A stretch of 7,354 bases of DNA from Firmicutes bacterium UBA1535 (GCA_002323775.1 DCPV01000110.1:1-7354), one strand, 5' to 3'. Shown: positions 1 to 6,935, counted from the stretch's first letter. Translations and numbers: made by a program. Notes: generated by a model not told the origin, from the sequence alone.

Positions 1-26
1 TGTTAGTTTTGCATTATGCTCATTTT

Positions 27-374
27 CTAAACAATGTTTTCACCTAAAATGATTTTAGGCATTGTTGTCAAGCATCTGTTCCATCTCTTATAAAAATGCT
101 CCAACCCTAACTTTGATACTCTTGCATGGGTTTCTTCATCTCGAATAGTCCAATGTAAAACGTATGTTACTTTGCCCATAAACCTTGTTAAAGCAATTGG
201 GAGTTCTCCTTGCTTCACGGCATTAAAATCAGTTTGGCGATGTGTACGTTTGATATATTTCACATCTATTACACCGTCTTGTTGCATATAAAATTCTGCA
301 ACTTCTTTCATGAGTGTTTCTATTTCATCTTGTTTTTCAATTTTTGCCTCGTAAATACATATTTCATTAAACAT
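27..374 (-). CDS. Conserved hypothetical protein, possible ABM-like ferredoxin-fold protein
   Basis: This encodes a 115-residue soluble protein with no signal peptide or membrane segment. The ATG start is supported by AAGGAG (minus strand, 388-383) eight bases upstream. It begins with a likely beta strand (FNEICIYEAKI), then a charged helix (about residues 14-30), a strand around GVIDVKYIKRTH, another around KVTYVLHW, and a basic helix with LEHFYKRWNRC. This beta-alpha-beta arrangement resembles the dimeric alpha/beta barrel of antibiotic-biosynthesis-monooxygenase-like proteins, but that is a fold impression, not a family match I can prove. No catalytic residues can be named. It lies 61 bases behind the mutase small-subunit gene on the same strand with no convincing terminator between, so it is probably cotranscribed. 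A link to propionate or cobalamin metabolism is inference from position only. Confidence 0.8.
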   Translation of the reverse strand: MFNEICIYEAKIEKQDEIETLMKEVAEFYMQQDGVIDVKYIKRTHRQTDFNAVKQGELPIALTRFMGKVTYVLHWTIRDEETHARVSKLGLEHFYKRWNRCLTTMPKIILGENIV

Positions 375-382
375 AAAATCAT

Positions 383-388
383 CTCCTT
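383..388 (-). promoter_or_regulatory. Ribosome binding site of the 115-residue gene
   Basis: AAGGAG on the minus strand lies eight bases before the ATG at 374. It fixes the start of the small gene and is the main sign, besides codon pattern, that this short reading frame is a real gene. Confidence 0.75.
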
Positions 389-435
389 GCCGAGATTATA
401 TACATATCTTTGGCTAAAAACAGCTTGTTAAATTC

Positions 436-834
436 CTATTTTCTTCTTACATTATTTCTAATAAAATCAATTGTAGTTGTTGTTGCTGTTCCCGGGGTAA
501 ATACCTCGTCAATTCCGGCAGCCTTTAATGTTGGTATATCCTCATCCGGTATAACTCCACCGCCTACAACTAACACATCATCAGCACCCTGAGCTCTTAA
601 CAATTCAACTACCTTTGGCAATAAGTGATTATGTGCTCCTGATAATATACTCATTCCAACAACATCTACGTCTTCTTGTATTGCTGCTGCAACTATTTGC
701 TCTGGTGTCTGTCTTAATCCTGTATATATTACTTCCATTCCGGCATCTCTTAGGGCTCTTGCTATCAACTTAGCTCCTCTATCGTGTCCGTCAAGTCCTG
801 GTTTTGCTACTAAAACTCTAATTGGTCTACTCAT
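436..834 (-). CDS. mcmA2: Methylmalonyl-CoA mutase, small (cobalamin-binding) subunit
   Basis: This 132-residue protein is the B12-binding module of methylmalonyl-CoA mutase as a separate polypeptide; it carries adenosylcobalamin for the large subunit. The base-off/His-on motif is [11 protein letters not shown]11, D15 and H17 correspond to Lys604, Asp608 and the axial His610 of the Propionibacterium enzyme. The SxL motif is S62-I63-L64 within GMSILSGAH, and the glycine-rich segment is VVGGGVIP at about 89-96, both of which line the nucleotide tail of cobalamin. Near the C terminus, FTPGT (112-116) is typical of this domain. Length fits a stand-alone B12 domain, so nothing is missing. It starts 23 bases after the large-subunit stop, with AAAGGA upstream at a long distance (about 14 bases), which suggests translational coupling. 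Another B12-dependent acyl-CoA mutase is possible from this subunit alone; the partner subunit argues for methylmalonyl-CoA. Confidence 0.95.
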   Translation of the reverse strand: MSRPIRVLVAKPGLDGHDRGAKLIARALRDAGMEVIYTGLRQTPEQIVAAAIQEDVDVVGMSILSGAHNHLLPKVVELLRAQGADDVLVVGGGVIPDEDIPTLKAAGIDEVFTPGTATTTTIDFIRNNVRRK

Positions 835-857
835 TATATCTCACACATTCCTTTCTT

Positions 858-2516
858 CTACATTAGTACCGCTTGCTCGTATTCGCCAAATACTTCTCTC
901 ATAACGCCGCAGATTTCTCCAAGTGTTGCGTACTCTTTAACTGCTGCTAATATAAATGGCATCACATTTTCAGTTCCTTGGCATGCTTTTCTCAAAGCTT
1001 CTAATGTAGCCTTAGTAGCTTCATTATTTCTTGAAGCCTTAACATCAGCGATTTTTTTCTTTTGCATTTCTCCAACTATTGGGTCAACTCTTAATAATCC
1101 TTTTGGTGGTGCTTCTTCAACTTGGAATTTATTAACTCCAACAACAATTCTATCCAATGATTCAATTTCCATTTGATACTTGTAAGCTGAGTCTGTTATT
1201 TCTTTTTGTATAAATCCTAAGTCGATAGCTCTTGGAGCTCCGCCTAGCTCATCAATCTTTTTGATGTACTCCATAGCTTCGTCTTCAATTTGCTTTGTCT
1301 TAGATTCTATATAGTAAGAACCTGCTAATGGGTCAACTGTATTTGTAACGCCTGACTCATAAGCAACTATTTGCTGTGTTCTAAGTGCTATTTGAACTGA
1401 CTCAGTTGTTGGTAAAGCAAGCGCCTCATCTCTTGAATTTGTATGTAGAGACTGAGTTCCTCCTAGTACTGCCGCCAATGTTTGGATAGCAACTCTAACT
1501 ATGTTGTTATCCGGCTGTTGGGCTGTCAATGTACATCCGGCTGTTTGAGTGTGGAATTTGAGCATCATTGATTGTGCTTTCTTAGCTCCAAATCTTTCTT
1601 TCATGATTTTAGCCCATAATCTTCTAGCCGCTCTGTATTTAGAAACTTCTTCCAATAAATCATTGTGAGCATTGAAGAAGAATGACAATCTAGGTGCGAA
1701 TGTATCAACATCAAGACCAGCCTTAATAGCTGCATCTACATATGCTATACCATCAGCCAATGTAAAGCCAACCTCTTGAGCCGCTGTTGAGCCAGCTTCT
1801 CTAATGTGGTATCCGGATATACTGATTGTGTTCCACTGCGGAACTTCTTTTGAACAGTATTCAAATATGTTTGTGATGAGTCTCATTGATGGCTCTGTTG
1901 GGAATATGTATGTTCCTCTTGCTATATATTCCTTTAATATGTCATTTTGTATCGTTCCTCTTAATTTATCCGCTGAAACGCCTTGCTTTTCAGCAACTGC
2001 TATGTACATAGCCAACAATACTGATGCAGGAGCATTTATAGTCATTGATGTACTAACCTTGTCAAGCGGGATACCGTCAAACAGTATTTCCATATCCTTT
2101 AACGAGTCAATGGCAACCCCTACTTTTCCTACTTCTCCCTCAGACAATGAATGGTCTGAATCGTAGCCAATCTGTGTTGGTAAATCAAATGCAACTGATA
2201 ATCCTGTTGAACCTTGCTCAACCAAGAATTTATATCTTCGGTTTGATTCTTCAGCAGTTGCAAAGCCTGCGTACATTCTCATAGTCCAAGGTCTTCCTCT
2301 GTACATTGTAGTCTGATATCCTCTTGTGAATGGATATTGACCAGGATAGCCTATTTCTGAATCATAATCAATATTTTCAATGTCCTCTGGAGTATATAGT
2401 CTGTTTATAACATCTCCTGAACCTGTTCTGAAAGTTTCTTTGCTTTCAGGTGATTTTTCTAGTGATCTGCTAAGGACATTATTCTCCCAAGCAGCCTTCT
2501 TTTCTTTGTCAAACAT
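858..2516 (-). CDS. mcmA1: Methylmalonyl-CoA mutase, large (catalytic) subunit
   Basis: This is the TIM-barrel catalytic subunit (552 residues from ATG), which with the B12 subunit interconverts (R)-methylmalonyl-CoA and succinyl-CoA by a radical mechanism in the cytoplasm. Substrate-contacting residues align with the Propionibacterium enzyme: Y82 in RMYAGFAT (Tyr89), R200 in KEYIARGTY (Arg207) and H237 in SGYHIREAG (His244), with spacings of 118 and 37 as in that enzyme. Tyr and Arg at the first two sites mark methylmalonyl-CoA mutase; isobutyryl-CoA mutases have Phe and Gln. GGTQSLHTN (about 352-360) and HTQTAG are further family signatures. Length matches separately encoded large subunits, and the C terminus ends before any B12 domain, which is the next gene. 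Start choice is open: the ATG at 2516 is preceded directly by an in-frame TTG at 2519. GGAGG lies 10 bases before ATG and 7 before TTG. I chose ATG. The gene likely heads an operon with the small subunit. Confidence 0.95.
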   Translation of the reverse strand: MFDKEKKAAWENNVLSRSLEKSPESKETFRTGSGDVINRLYTPEDIENIDYDSEIGYPGQYPFTRGYQTTMYRGRPWTMRMYAGFATAEESNRRYKFLVEQGSTGLSVAFDLPTQIGYDSDHSLSEGEVGKVGVAIDSLKDMEILFDGIPLDKVSTSMTINAPASVLLAMYIAVAEKQGVSADKLRGTIQNDILKEYIARGTYIFPTEPSMRLITNIFEYCSKEVPQWNTISISGYHIREAGSTAAQEVGFTLADGIAYVDAAIKAGLDVDTFAPRLSFFFNAHNDLLEEVSKYRAARRLWAKIMKERFGAKKAQSMMLKFHTQTAGCTLTAQQPDNNIVRVAIQTLAAVLGGTQSLHTNSRDEALALPTTESVQIALRTQQIVAYESGVTNTVDPLAGSYYIESKTKQIEDEAMEYIKKIDELGGAPRAIDLGFIQKEITDSAYKYQMEIESLDRIVVGVNKFQVEEAPPKGLLRVDPIVGEMQKKKIADVKASRNNEATKATLEALRKACQGTENVMPFILAAVKEYATLGEICGVMREVFGEYEQAVLM

Positions 2517-2525
2517 CAAATTTGT

Positions 2526-2533
2526 TCCTCCCT
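2526..2533 (-). promoter_or_regulatory. Strong ribosome binding site of the mutase large subunit
   Basis: AGGGAGGA on the minus strand is close to a perfect anti-16S match. The GGAGG core is 7 bases from a TTG codon (2519) and 10 bases from the adjacent in-frame ATG (2516), so the spacing does not decide between them. Confidence 0.8.
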
Positions 2534-2601
2534 ATTTTATAATCTTGTGGTTGACGTTTTAGGTATAATATTTTATTTTTGTTATTTAGCTTTACTTAGC
2601 A

Positions 2602-2614
2602 TTGTAGCCTACAA
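2602..2614. repeat. Short palindrome TTGTAG-C-CTACAA in the mutase leader
   Basis: Six-base perfect arms flank a single central C; the palindrome is itself bracketed by the overlapping sequence AGCAT on both sides. It lies between the predicted promoter and the mutase start, about 90 bases upstream of the coding region, where a repressor could bind. I do not recognise it as the box of a known regulator. Confidence 0.3.
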
Positions 2615-2628
2615 GCATTTAATTTATA

Positions 2629-2651
2629 AAAATAATTTCATAAATTATTTT
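2629..2651. repeat. A/T-only inverted repeat with 10-base arms in the mutase leader
   Basis: The arms AAAATAATTT (2629-2638) and AAATTATTTT (2642-2651) are exact reverse complements around a 3-base CAT loop. A further direct copy of AAAATAATTT sits at 2680-2689. It falls inside the predicted 5' leader of the mutase transcript, so it could be an operator or an RNA hairpin. A stem of only A-U pairs would be weak, and in DNA this A/T-rich some inverted repeats arise by chance. Confidence 0.4.
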
Positions 2652-2703
2652 ATTAACTTAAAATCAATATTTATTTATTAAAATAATTTAACGTTTCACG
2701 TAT

Positions 2704-2732
2704 AATATACTCTATTTTAATTAATTTTGCAA
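2704..2732 (-). promoter_or_regulatory. Predicted sigma-A promoter of the mutase operon
   Basis: On the minus strand TTGCAA (2732-2727) and TATATT (2709-2704) are separated by exactly 17 bases, matching 4 of 6 and 5 of 6 consensus positions. Transcription would start near 2697 and leave a leader of roughly 180 nt before the mutase large-subunit start. The region is A/T-rich, so TATA-like hexamers are common; the spacing is the stronger part of the evidence. No cobalamin riboswitch is visible in the leader. Confidence 0.5.
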
Positions 2733-2932
2733 GATTTTTTGCAAAAATGACTAATAATTTTTTATTTCTTGCATTAAAACATGTGATTTATAGTTGTTTA
2801 CATCGTTAATTAAATAACTATCGCATATTTTCAAGTTGTATAATTATTTATTAAAAATGCAATTATTATATATTCGCATTTTAAATATTATTTTTTTCAT
2901 AATTTGGGCTATACCCCTACTGCAAAATATAC

Positions 2933-2950
2933 TATAATAATATTATTATA
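2933..2950. repeat. 18-bp perfect A/T palindrome upstream of the ABC transporter
   Basis: TATAATAATATTATTATA reads the same on both strands over all 18 bases. It starts with a TATAAT hexamer, so it could be an operator overlapping a promoter in either direction. It lies about 100 bases before the ATPase start. No known regulator box is recognised. Confidence 0.45.
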
Positions 2951-2960
2951 TATTTCTGAA

Positions 2961-2983
2961 TTAATTAAGACTCTATTAATTAA
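2961..2983. repeat. Two TTAATTAA palindromes 15 bases apart
   Basis: TTAATTAA occurs at 2961-2968 and again at 2976-2983, with seven bases between them. Further single copies are at 2717-2724 and 2806-2813. The close pair could be a two-site operator before the ABC transporter, though A/T-rich composition raises the chance of coincidence. Confidence 0.35.
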
Positions 2984-3035
2984 AGTTATATATAATTGTA
3001 ATAAATATGGTTATCATAATATAGATAAATATAAT

Positions 3036-3039
3036 GAGG
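3036..3039 (+). promoter_or_regulatory. Ribosome binding site deciding the ABC ATPase start
   Basis: GAGG in TGAGGT is nine bases upstream of the ATG at 3049. The earlier in-frame ATG at 3034 overlaps this site and has no purine-rich site before it, so the later ATG is preferred. Confidence 0.6.
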
Positions 3040-3048
3040 TATTTTGTG

Positions 3049-3753
3049 ATGAGAGAATTTGTAAGTTTTCAAAATGTGTGTAAGTATTATAAAATGGGTG
3101 AACAAAAGATATCTGCTACCGATCATATAAGCTTTGATATTAAAAAGGGTGAATTTTGTGTAATTGTCGGACCAAGCGGTGCGGGCAAAACCACAGTATT
3201 AAATATGTTGGGCGGCATGGATAGCTGTGATGAGGGAAGTATTGTGTTGGATGGCAAGGAAATTAGCAATTACAACAACAAACAGCTCACAGAATACAGA
3301 AGACACGATGTAGGATTTGTATTTCAATTTTACAATTTAGTTCAAAATCTAACTGCACTTGAAAATGTAGAGCTTGCAAGCGAAATATGCAGAAATCCTT
3401 TAAATCCTATGGAGACTTTAGAGCATGTAGGCTTGAAGGACAGAATGTCTAATTTTCCTGCTCAGCTTTCTGGCGGAGAGCAGCAGAGAGTATCTATAGC
3501 AAGAGCACTTGCTAAAAATCCGAAAATACTTTTATGTGACGAACCTACGGGAGCACTTGATTACAATACCGGAAAGGCTGTCTTAAAGCTTTTGCAGGAT
3601 ACTTGCAAAAATACAGGTAAAACAGTCATAGTTATAACGCACAATCAAGCTATTACAGCTATGGCAGACAGAATAATCAAAATAAAAAATGGGAAAATCG
3701 AATCCTGTGAAATTAATACAAGTCCGGTTCCTGTAGAAAGGATAGAGTGGTAG
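3049..3753 (+). CDS. ABC transporter ATP-binding protein, MacB/LolD-type
   Basis: This 234-residue nucleotide-binding subunit hydrolyses ATP to drive the FtsX-type permease encoded next to it, at the inner face of the membrane. All ABC motifs are present: Walker [10 protein letters not shown] (41-49), Q-loop Q93 in FVFQFYN, signature LSGGEQQR (140-147), Walker [13 protein letters not shown] (160-171) with D164 and catalytic E165, and H-loop H198 in [16 protein letters not shown] and the short A-loop region around KYYKMGE are typical of the MacB/LolD/FtsE-like group that powers mechanotransmission transporters. Start: an ATG at 3034 would add five residues but lacks a ribosome binding site; the ATG at 3049 has GAGG nine bases upstream and gives a typical family N terminus (MREFVSF). 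The permease gene begins 29 bases downstream, so the two are surely one operon. The substrate cannot be read from this subunit. Confidence 0.95.
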   Translation: MREFVSFQNVCKYYKMGEQKISATDHISFDIKKGEFCVIVGPSGAGKTTVLNMLGGMDSCDEGSIVLDGKEISNYNNKQLTEYRRHDVGFVFQFYNLVQNLTALENVELASEICRNPLNPMETLEHVGLKDRMSNFPAQLSGGEQQRVSIARALAKNPKILLCDEPTGALDYNTGKAVLKLLQDTCKNTGKTVIVITHNQAITAMADRIIKIKNGKIESCEINTSPVPVERIEW

Positions 3754-3772
3754 AGCAATATGATTTTAGAAT

Positions 3773-3776
3773 GGAG
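3773..3776 (+). promoter_or_regulatory. Ribosome binding site deciding the permease start
   Basis: GGAG sits six bases before the ATG at 3783. Alternative in-frame starts are a GTG at 3747, which overlaps the ATPase gene and has AAGGA four bases before it, and an ATG at 3771 without a site. Starting at 3783 puts basic residues (MKKTFIKNIKR) directly before the first membrane helix, as usual. Confidence 0.6.
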
Positions 3777-3782
3777 CTTATC

Positions 3783-6700
3783 ATGAAAAAAACATTTATA
3801 AAAAATATAAAAAGAGAGATAGTCAAAAGTATTAGTAGATTTATGGCGATACTAGCTATTGTAGCACTTGGCGTCGGATTTTTGGCCGGATTATTAGCTA
3901 CAACTCCTGATATGAGATTTTCAGTAGATAAATACTATGATGATACAAATACTATGGATATCAGAATAATAAGTACAATGGGCTTGACTAACAAGGATTT
4001 AGAAGCTGTTAAAAGCATTGACGGCGTTTTAAGCATCATGCCTGCATATAGTGCAGATGTACTTTTAACTGGTACTAACCATGATTCTATTGTCACTAAA
4101 ATACATAGCATACCTTTAGATAATCCCAATTACCAAAATCAAATAATTCTAGTTGAGGGCAGAATGCCAGAAAACCCCAGAGAATGTGTCATAGAGCATA
4201 AAAATTTACTTGGCTCACCTATAACTATTGGCGATAAACTCTTTGTATCAGATGAAAATGTTGATATTGAGGATAAATTAGCTGTAAATCAGCTAGAGGT
4301 TGTGGGTGTTGTACGAAGCGCCCAATATTTTTCAATTGAACGAGAAAGAAGTACAGTCGGCAACGGTGTAGTAGGACTCATAATGTATGCTCCTGAGGAT
4401 AGCTTCTCTTATGAGGTATATACAGACGTATACGCTACTGTAAATAAAGCTGTGGAATTAAATACATTTTCCAGCGAGTATGAAAATTTAATCAATGATA
4501 CTATAGATAAAATAGAAACTATATCCAAAACTCAAATAAAGCTTAGATATAACGAAATTATAGATGAAGCAAATTCAAAGCTTGAAGATGCAAAGAAAGA
4601 ATATGCAGATAAAAAAGCTGATGCGGAAAAAGAACTTCAAGATGCACTGAATGAAATAGAAAATGGTAAAAAAGAAATTGCTGATGCGGAAAAAGAAATA
4701 TCAGATGGATATAAAAAGCTATCAGATGGACGACAAGAGTTAGAAAAGCAAAAAGCTGATTTTGAAACTCAAATTAGTGAAAAGCAAAAAGAGCTAGCTG
4801 ATGGTAAAAAACAGATTATTGATGGCAAATTAAAGCTTGAGGCATTCAAAATATCACTTGATGAGGCATCACCTAAAATTGAAGAAATAAGACCTTTAGC
4901 AATGATTAATCCGCAAATAGCTGAGGAAGTTGCAAAGTATGATGCCAGTGTTAAGCAATATAATCTATCACTTGAAGAAATCAATAAAAAAGAACAAGAG
5001 CTGTTAGCCGGTGAAAAAGTATTAAATGATAGCATAAATGAGGCTAACGAAAAATTTAATTCAGCAGAGCAGGAGTTAAATAATTCTAAAATAGAGCTAG
5101 ATAATGCTCAAAAAGAACTAGATACTGCAAAGCTTGATTTAGAAGATGGAATCAAAAAGTACGATGACGGAAAAAAGGAAGCCGATGAGAAACTTTCTGA
5201 TGCTGAAAAGAAGCTTAATGATGCTGAATATGAAATTAGAAAACTAGAACAGCCTAAATGGTATATTTTAGACAGACATTCAAATCTGGCATACGAAAGC
5301 TTTACATCAAATGCTCAAAAGATAGAGGCAATAGCAGCAGTATTTCCAATTCTATTCTTCCTTGTAGCTGCTTTGGTAGCATTAACAACCATGACTAGAA
5401 TGGTTGAGGAGGAACGAACACAAATAGGAACATTAAAGGCACTTGGCTACAGCAAATCTACAATTGCAGCCAAATATATGATATATGCTGGGTTAGCAAG
5501 TATTTTAGGCTCTGTTATAGGTCTATTAGTTGGATTTAAGCTATTTCCTACGGTTATCTGGAACGCATATGAAATGATGTATACATTGCCTCCCCTAATA
5601 ACACAGTTTAACGTTAAGTATGCTTTAATATCATCACTTGCAGCTATATTCTGCACTTTAGGAGCAACATTTTGGGCGTGCTATAGCTCTCTCATGGAAT
5701 GTCCTGCTAGTCTTATGCTACCTCGTGCACCTAAGGCCGGTAAGCGTGTATTTTTAGAGTATATAACACCAATTTGGAAAAGACTTAAATTTACTCACAA
5801 GGTTACAGCTCGTAATCTTATAAGATACAAAAAAAGATTTTTCATGACTATTATAGGTATTGCCGGCTGTACTGCACTTCTAGTAACAGGCTTTGGATTA
5901 AGAGACAGTATTGGTGATATAATTTATAAGCAATTTAACGAGATTTTTAAATATAACTTAATAGTTAGTATAAAAAATGAGAATTCATTAGAAAAATCAA
6001 AGGATTTATATGATATAGTTACAAATAAGGATTTTGTATCAGCTTTTACCACTATACATCAAGAGCGTGCTAAGGCTACCAGCCATAACAGTAAAAACAA
6101 AATAGATACAACAATCACTTCTATTGAGGATGAAAGTCAATTGAAGGAATTCATTACATTGCAGGATAGAAAAACTAAAAAATCAGTTGAATTTAACAAA
6201 GATACTGTTATTATAACTGAAAAACTAGCTGAAAGATTAGAATTAGGTGTTGGTGATAAAATTACTCTGGAACTTAGCGATAATAGAGTAGCTGATTTTA
6301 CTATAGCAGGAATAACAGAAAATTATGTATCCGGATATGTGTATATACCAAATAAAATCTACGAAGATGCCTATGGTAAAAAGCCAGTCTTTAATATTTT
6401 AATTGGCAATGTGCCAAACTCTGATGAAAGACACAGAGATGAGCTTGCTATTAAGCTATTAAAGGATAAAGAGATAAACGCAGTTAATTTCACTGATGTA
6501 ATAAAAAATCAATTTAGTGATTTATTAAGTAAAATAGATTATATAGTAATTGTTTTGATTGTAAGTGCCGGGCTTCTAGCCTTTATAGTTTTGTATAATC
6601 TGACTAATATAAATATCACAGAAAGGCAAAAGGAAATAGCTACTATCAAGGTTCTGGGCTTCTATGACAAGGAAGTTTCAGCTTATGTGTATAGAGAAAC

Positions 6701-6935
6701 TATCATTCTAAGCTTAGTTGGAACATTGCTTGGTCTAGTCTTTGGAATTTTCCTGCACGCCTTTGTTGTAAAGGTAGCAGAAGTAGATGCTACAATGTTC
6801 GGCAGAGACATCTACCCTCTAAGTTATGTGTTTTCAGCATTTCTGACAATGCTTTTCAGCATACTGGTAAATATAGTTATGAATAAAAAACTAAGAAAAA
6901 TTGATATGGTAGAAAGCATGAAAGCAAATGAATAA
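3783..6935 (+). CDS. ABC transporter permease with two FtsX domains and a coiled-coil extracellular stalk
   Basis: This 1050-residue membrane protein partners the upstream ATPase. Order: TM1 (about 19-41); a MacB-like extracellular domain (42-250); a long charged coiled coil (about 255-490) broken by a Pro-containing segment at 361-395; FtsX core 1 with TM2-4 (515-538, 565-590, 612-636); a cytoplasmic linker; TM5 (686-706); a second extracellular domain (707-918); FtsX core 2 with TM6-8 (920-942, 972-995, 1012-1033). Each core has the typical cytoplasmic segment after its first helix: EEERTQIGTLKALGYSKS (542-559) and TERQKEIATIKVLGFYDKE (946-964), showing internal duplication. This makes a single-polypeptide, 8-TM counterpart of a permease dimer. 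Such proteins pull on extracytoplasmic partners or extrude lipids, peptides or drugs; which applies here is not visible. No two-component system or TetR-type regulator gene adjoins it. The start at 3783 rests on GGAG six bases upstream. Confidence 0.92.
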   Translation: MKKTFIKNIKREIVKSISRFMAILAIVALGVGFLAGLLATTPDMRFSVDKYYDDTNTMDIRIISTMGLTNKDLEAVKSIDGVLSIMPAYSADVLLTGTNHDSIVTKIHSIPLDNPNYQNQIILVEGRMPENPRECVIEHKNLLGSPITIGDKLFVSDENVDIEDKLAVNQLEVVGVVRSAQYFSIERERSTVGNGVVGLIMYAPEDSFSYEVYTDVYATVNKAVELNTFSSEYENLINDTIDKIETISKTQIKLRYNEIIDEANSKLEDAKKEYADKKADAEKELQDALNEIENGKKEIADAEKEISDGYKKLSDGRQELEKQKADFETQISEKQKELADGKKQIIDGKLKLEAFKISLDEASPKIEEIRPLAMINPQIAEEVAKYDASVKQYNLSLEEINKKEQELLAGEKVLNDSINEANEKFNSAEQELNNSKIELDNAQKELDTAKLDLEDGIKKYDDGKKEADEKLSDAEKKLNDAEYEIRKLEQPKWYILDRHSNLAYESFTSNAQKIEAIAAVFPILFFLVAALVALTTMTRMVEEERTQIGTLKALGYSKSTIAAKYMIYAGLASILGSVIGLLVGFKLFPTVIWNAYEMMYTLPPLITQFNVKYALISSLAAIFCTLGATFWACYSSLMECPASLMLPRAPKAGKRVFLEYITPIWKRLKFTHKVTARNLIRYKKRFFMTIIGIAGCTALLVTGFGLRDSIGDIIYKQFNEIFKYNLIVSIKNENSLEKSKDLYDIVTNKDFVSAFTTIHQERAKATSHNSKNKIDTTITSIEDESQLKEFITLQDRKTKKSVEFNKDTVIITEKLAERLELGVGDKITLELSDNRVADFTIAGITENYVSGYVYIPNKIYEDAYGKKPVFNILIGNVPNSDERHRDELAIKLLKDKEINAVNFTDVIKNQFSDLLSKIDYIVIVLIVSAGLLAFIVLYNLTNINITERQKEIATIKVLGFYDKEVSAYVYRETIILSLVGTLLGLVFGIFLHAFVVKVAEVDATMFGRDIYPLSYVFSAFLTMLFSILVNIVMNKKLRKIDMVESMKANE
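4617..4697 (+). repeat. Exact 18-nt direct repeat inside the coiled-coil region
   Basis: GCTGATGCGGAAAAAGAA occurs at 4617-4634 and again at 4680-4697, starting 63 bases apart. That equals 21 codons, or three heptads, and preserves the reading frame, so it looks like the trace of an internal duplication that lengthened the coiled coil. Confidence 0.75.

Larger units (their letters stand above)
2517..3048. other. Long A/T-rich divergent intergenic region without a gene
   Basis: This stretch separates the divergent mutase and ABC transporter operons. Neither strand shows a reading frame with a ribosome binding site beyond a few tiny upstream ones (for example 5 codons starting at 2641 on the minus strand). 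I see no tRNA, CRISPR or riboswitch. It holds the mutase promoter, four TTAATTAA copies (2717, 2806, 2961, 2976), an 18-bp palindrome (2933-2950) and a G/C island (2906-2918). The transporter promoter should be here but no hexamer pair stands out; TTAAGA (2965-2970) and TATATA (2987-2992), 16 bases apart, are the best of several weak options. Confidence 0.7.

Noticed and set aside
1..26. Start of another gene at the left edge
   Set aside because: Minus-strand ATGs at 23 and 14 lead to a stop within a few codons (TAA at 3-5 region), so no gene start is visible.
405..430. Terminator between the mutase small-subunit gene and the 115-residue gene
   Set aside because: The minus strand has AACA-AGC-TGTTTTT, a four-base A/T-rich stem, far too weak to be convincing.
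210..592. Two plus-strand open frames (210-431 and 410-592)
   Set aside because: They run antisense to the 115-residue gene and the mutase small subunit, have no ribosome binding sites, and look like reverse-frame shadows.
1804..2166. Open frame of 120 codons on the plus strand
   Set aside because: It is antisense to the conserved catalytic core of the mutase large subunit, has no ribosome binding site, and its translation shows no family features.
2517..2697. Cobalamin riboswitch in the leader of the B12-dependent mutase
   Set aside because: The leader is too A/T-rich and lacks a recognisable B12 box or G/C-containing stems.
3011..3028. Fur-like box before the ABC ATPase (TTATC and GATAA arms)
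   Set aside because: The five-base arms are separated by eight bases with no further symmetry, which does not fit the Fur box spacing; likely chance in A/T-rich DNA.
3935..5656. Minus-strand open frames at 3935-4129, 4769-5035 and 5447-5656
   Set aside because: All are inside the permease gene. Their Ser/Leu-rich translations are what the antisense of Lys/Glu/Asp/Ala-rich coding DNA gives.
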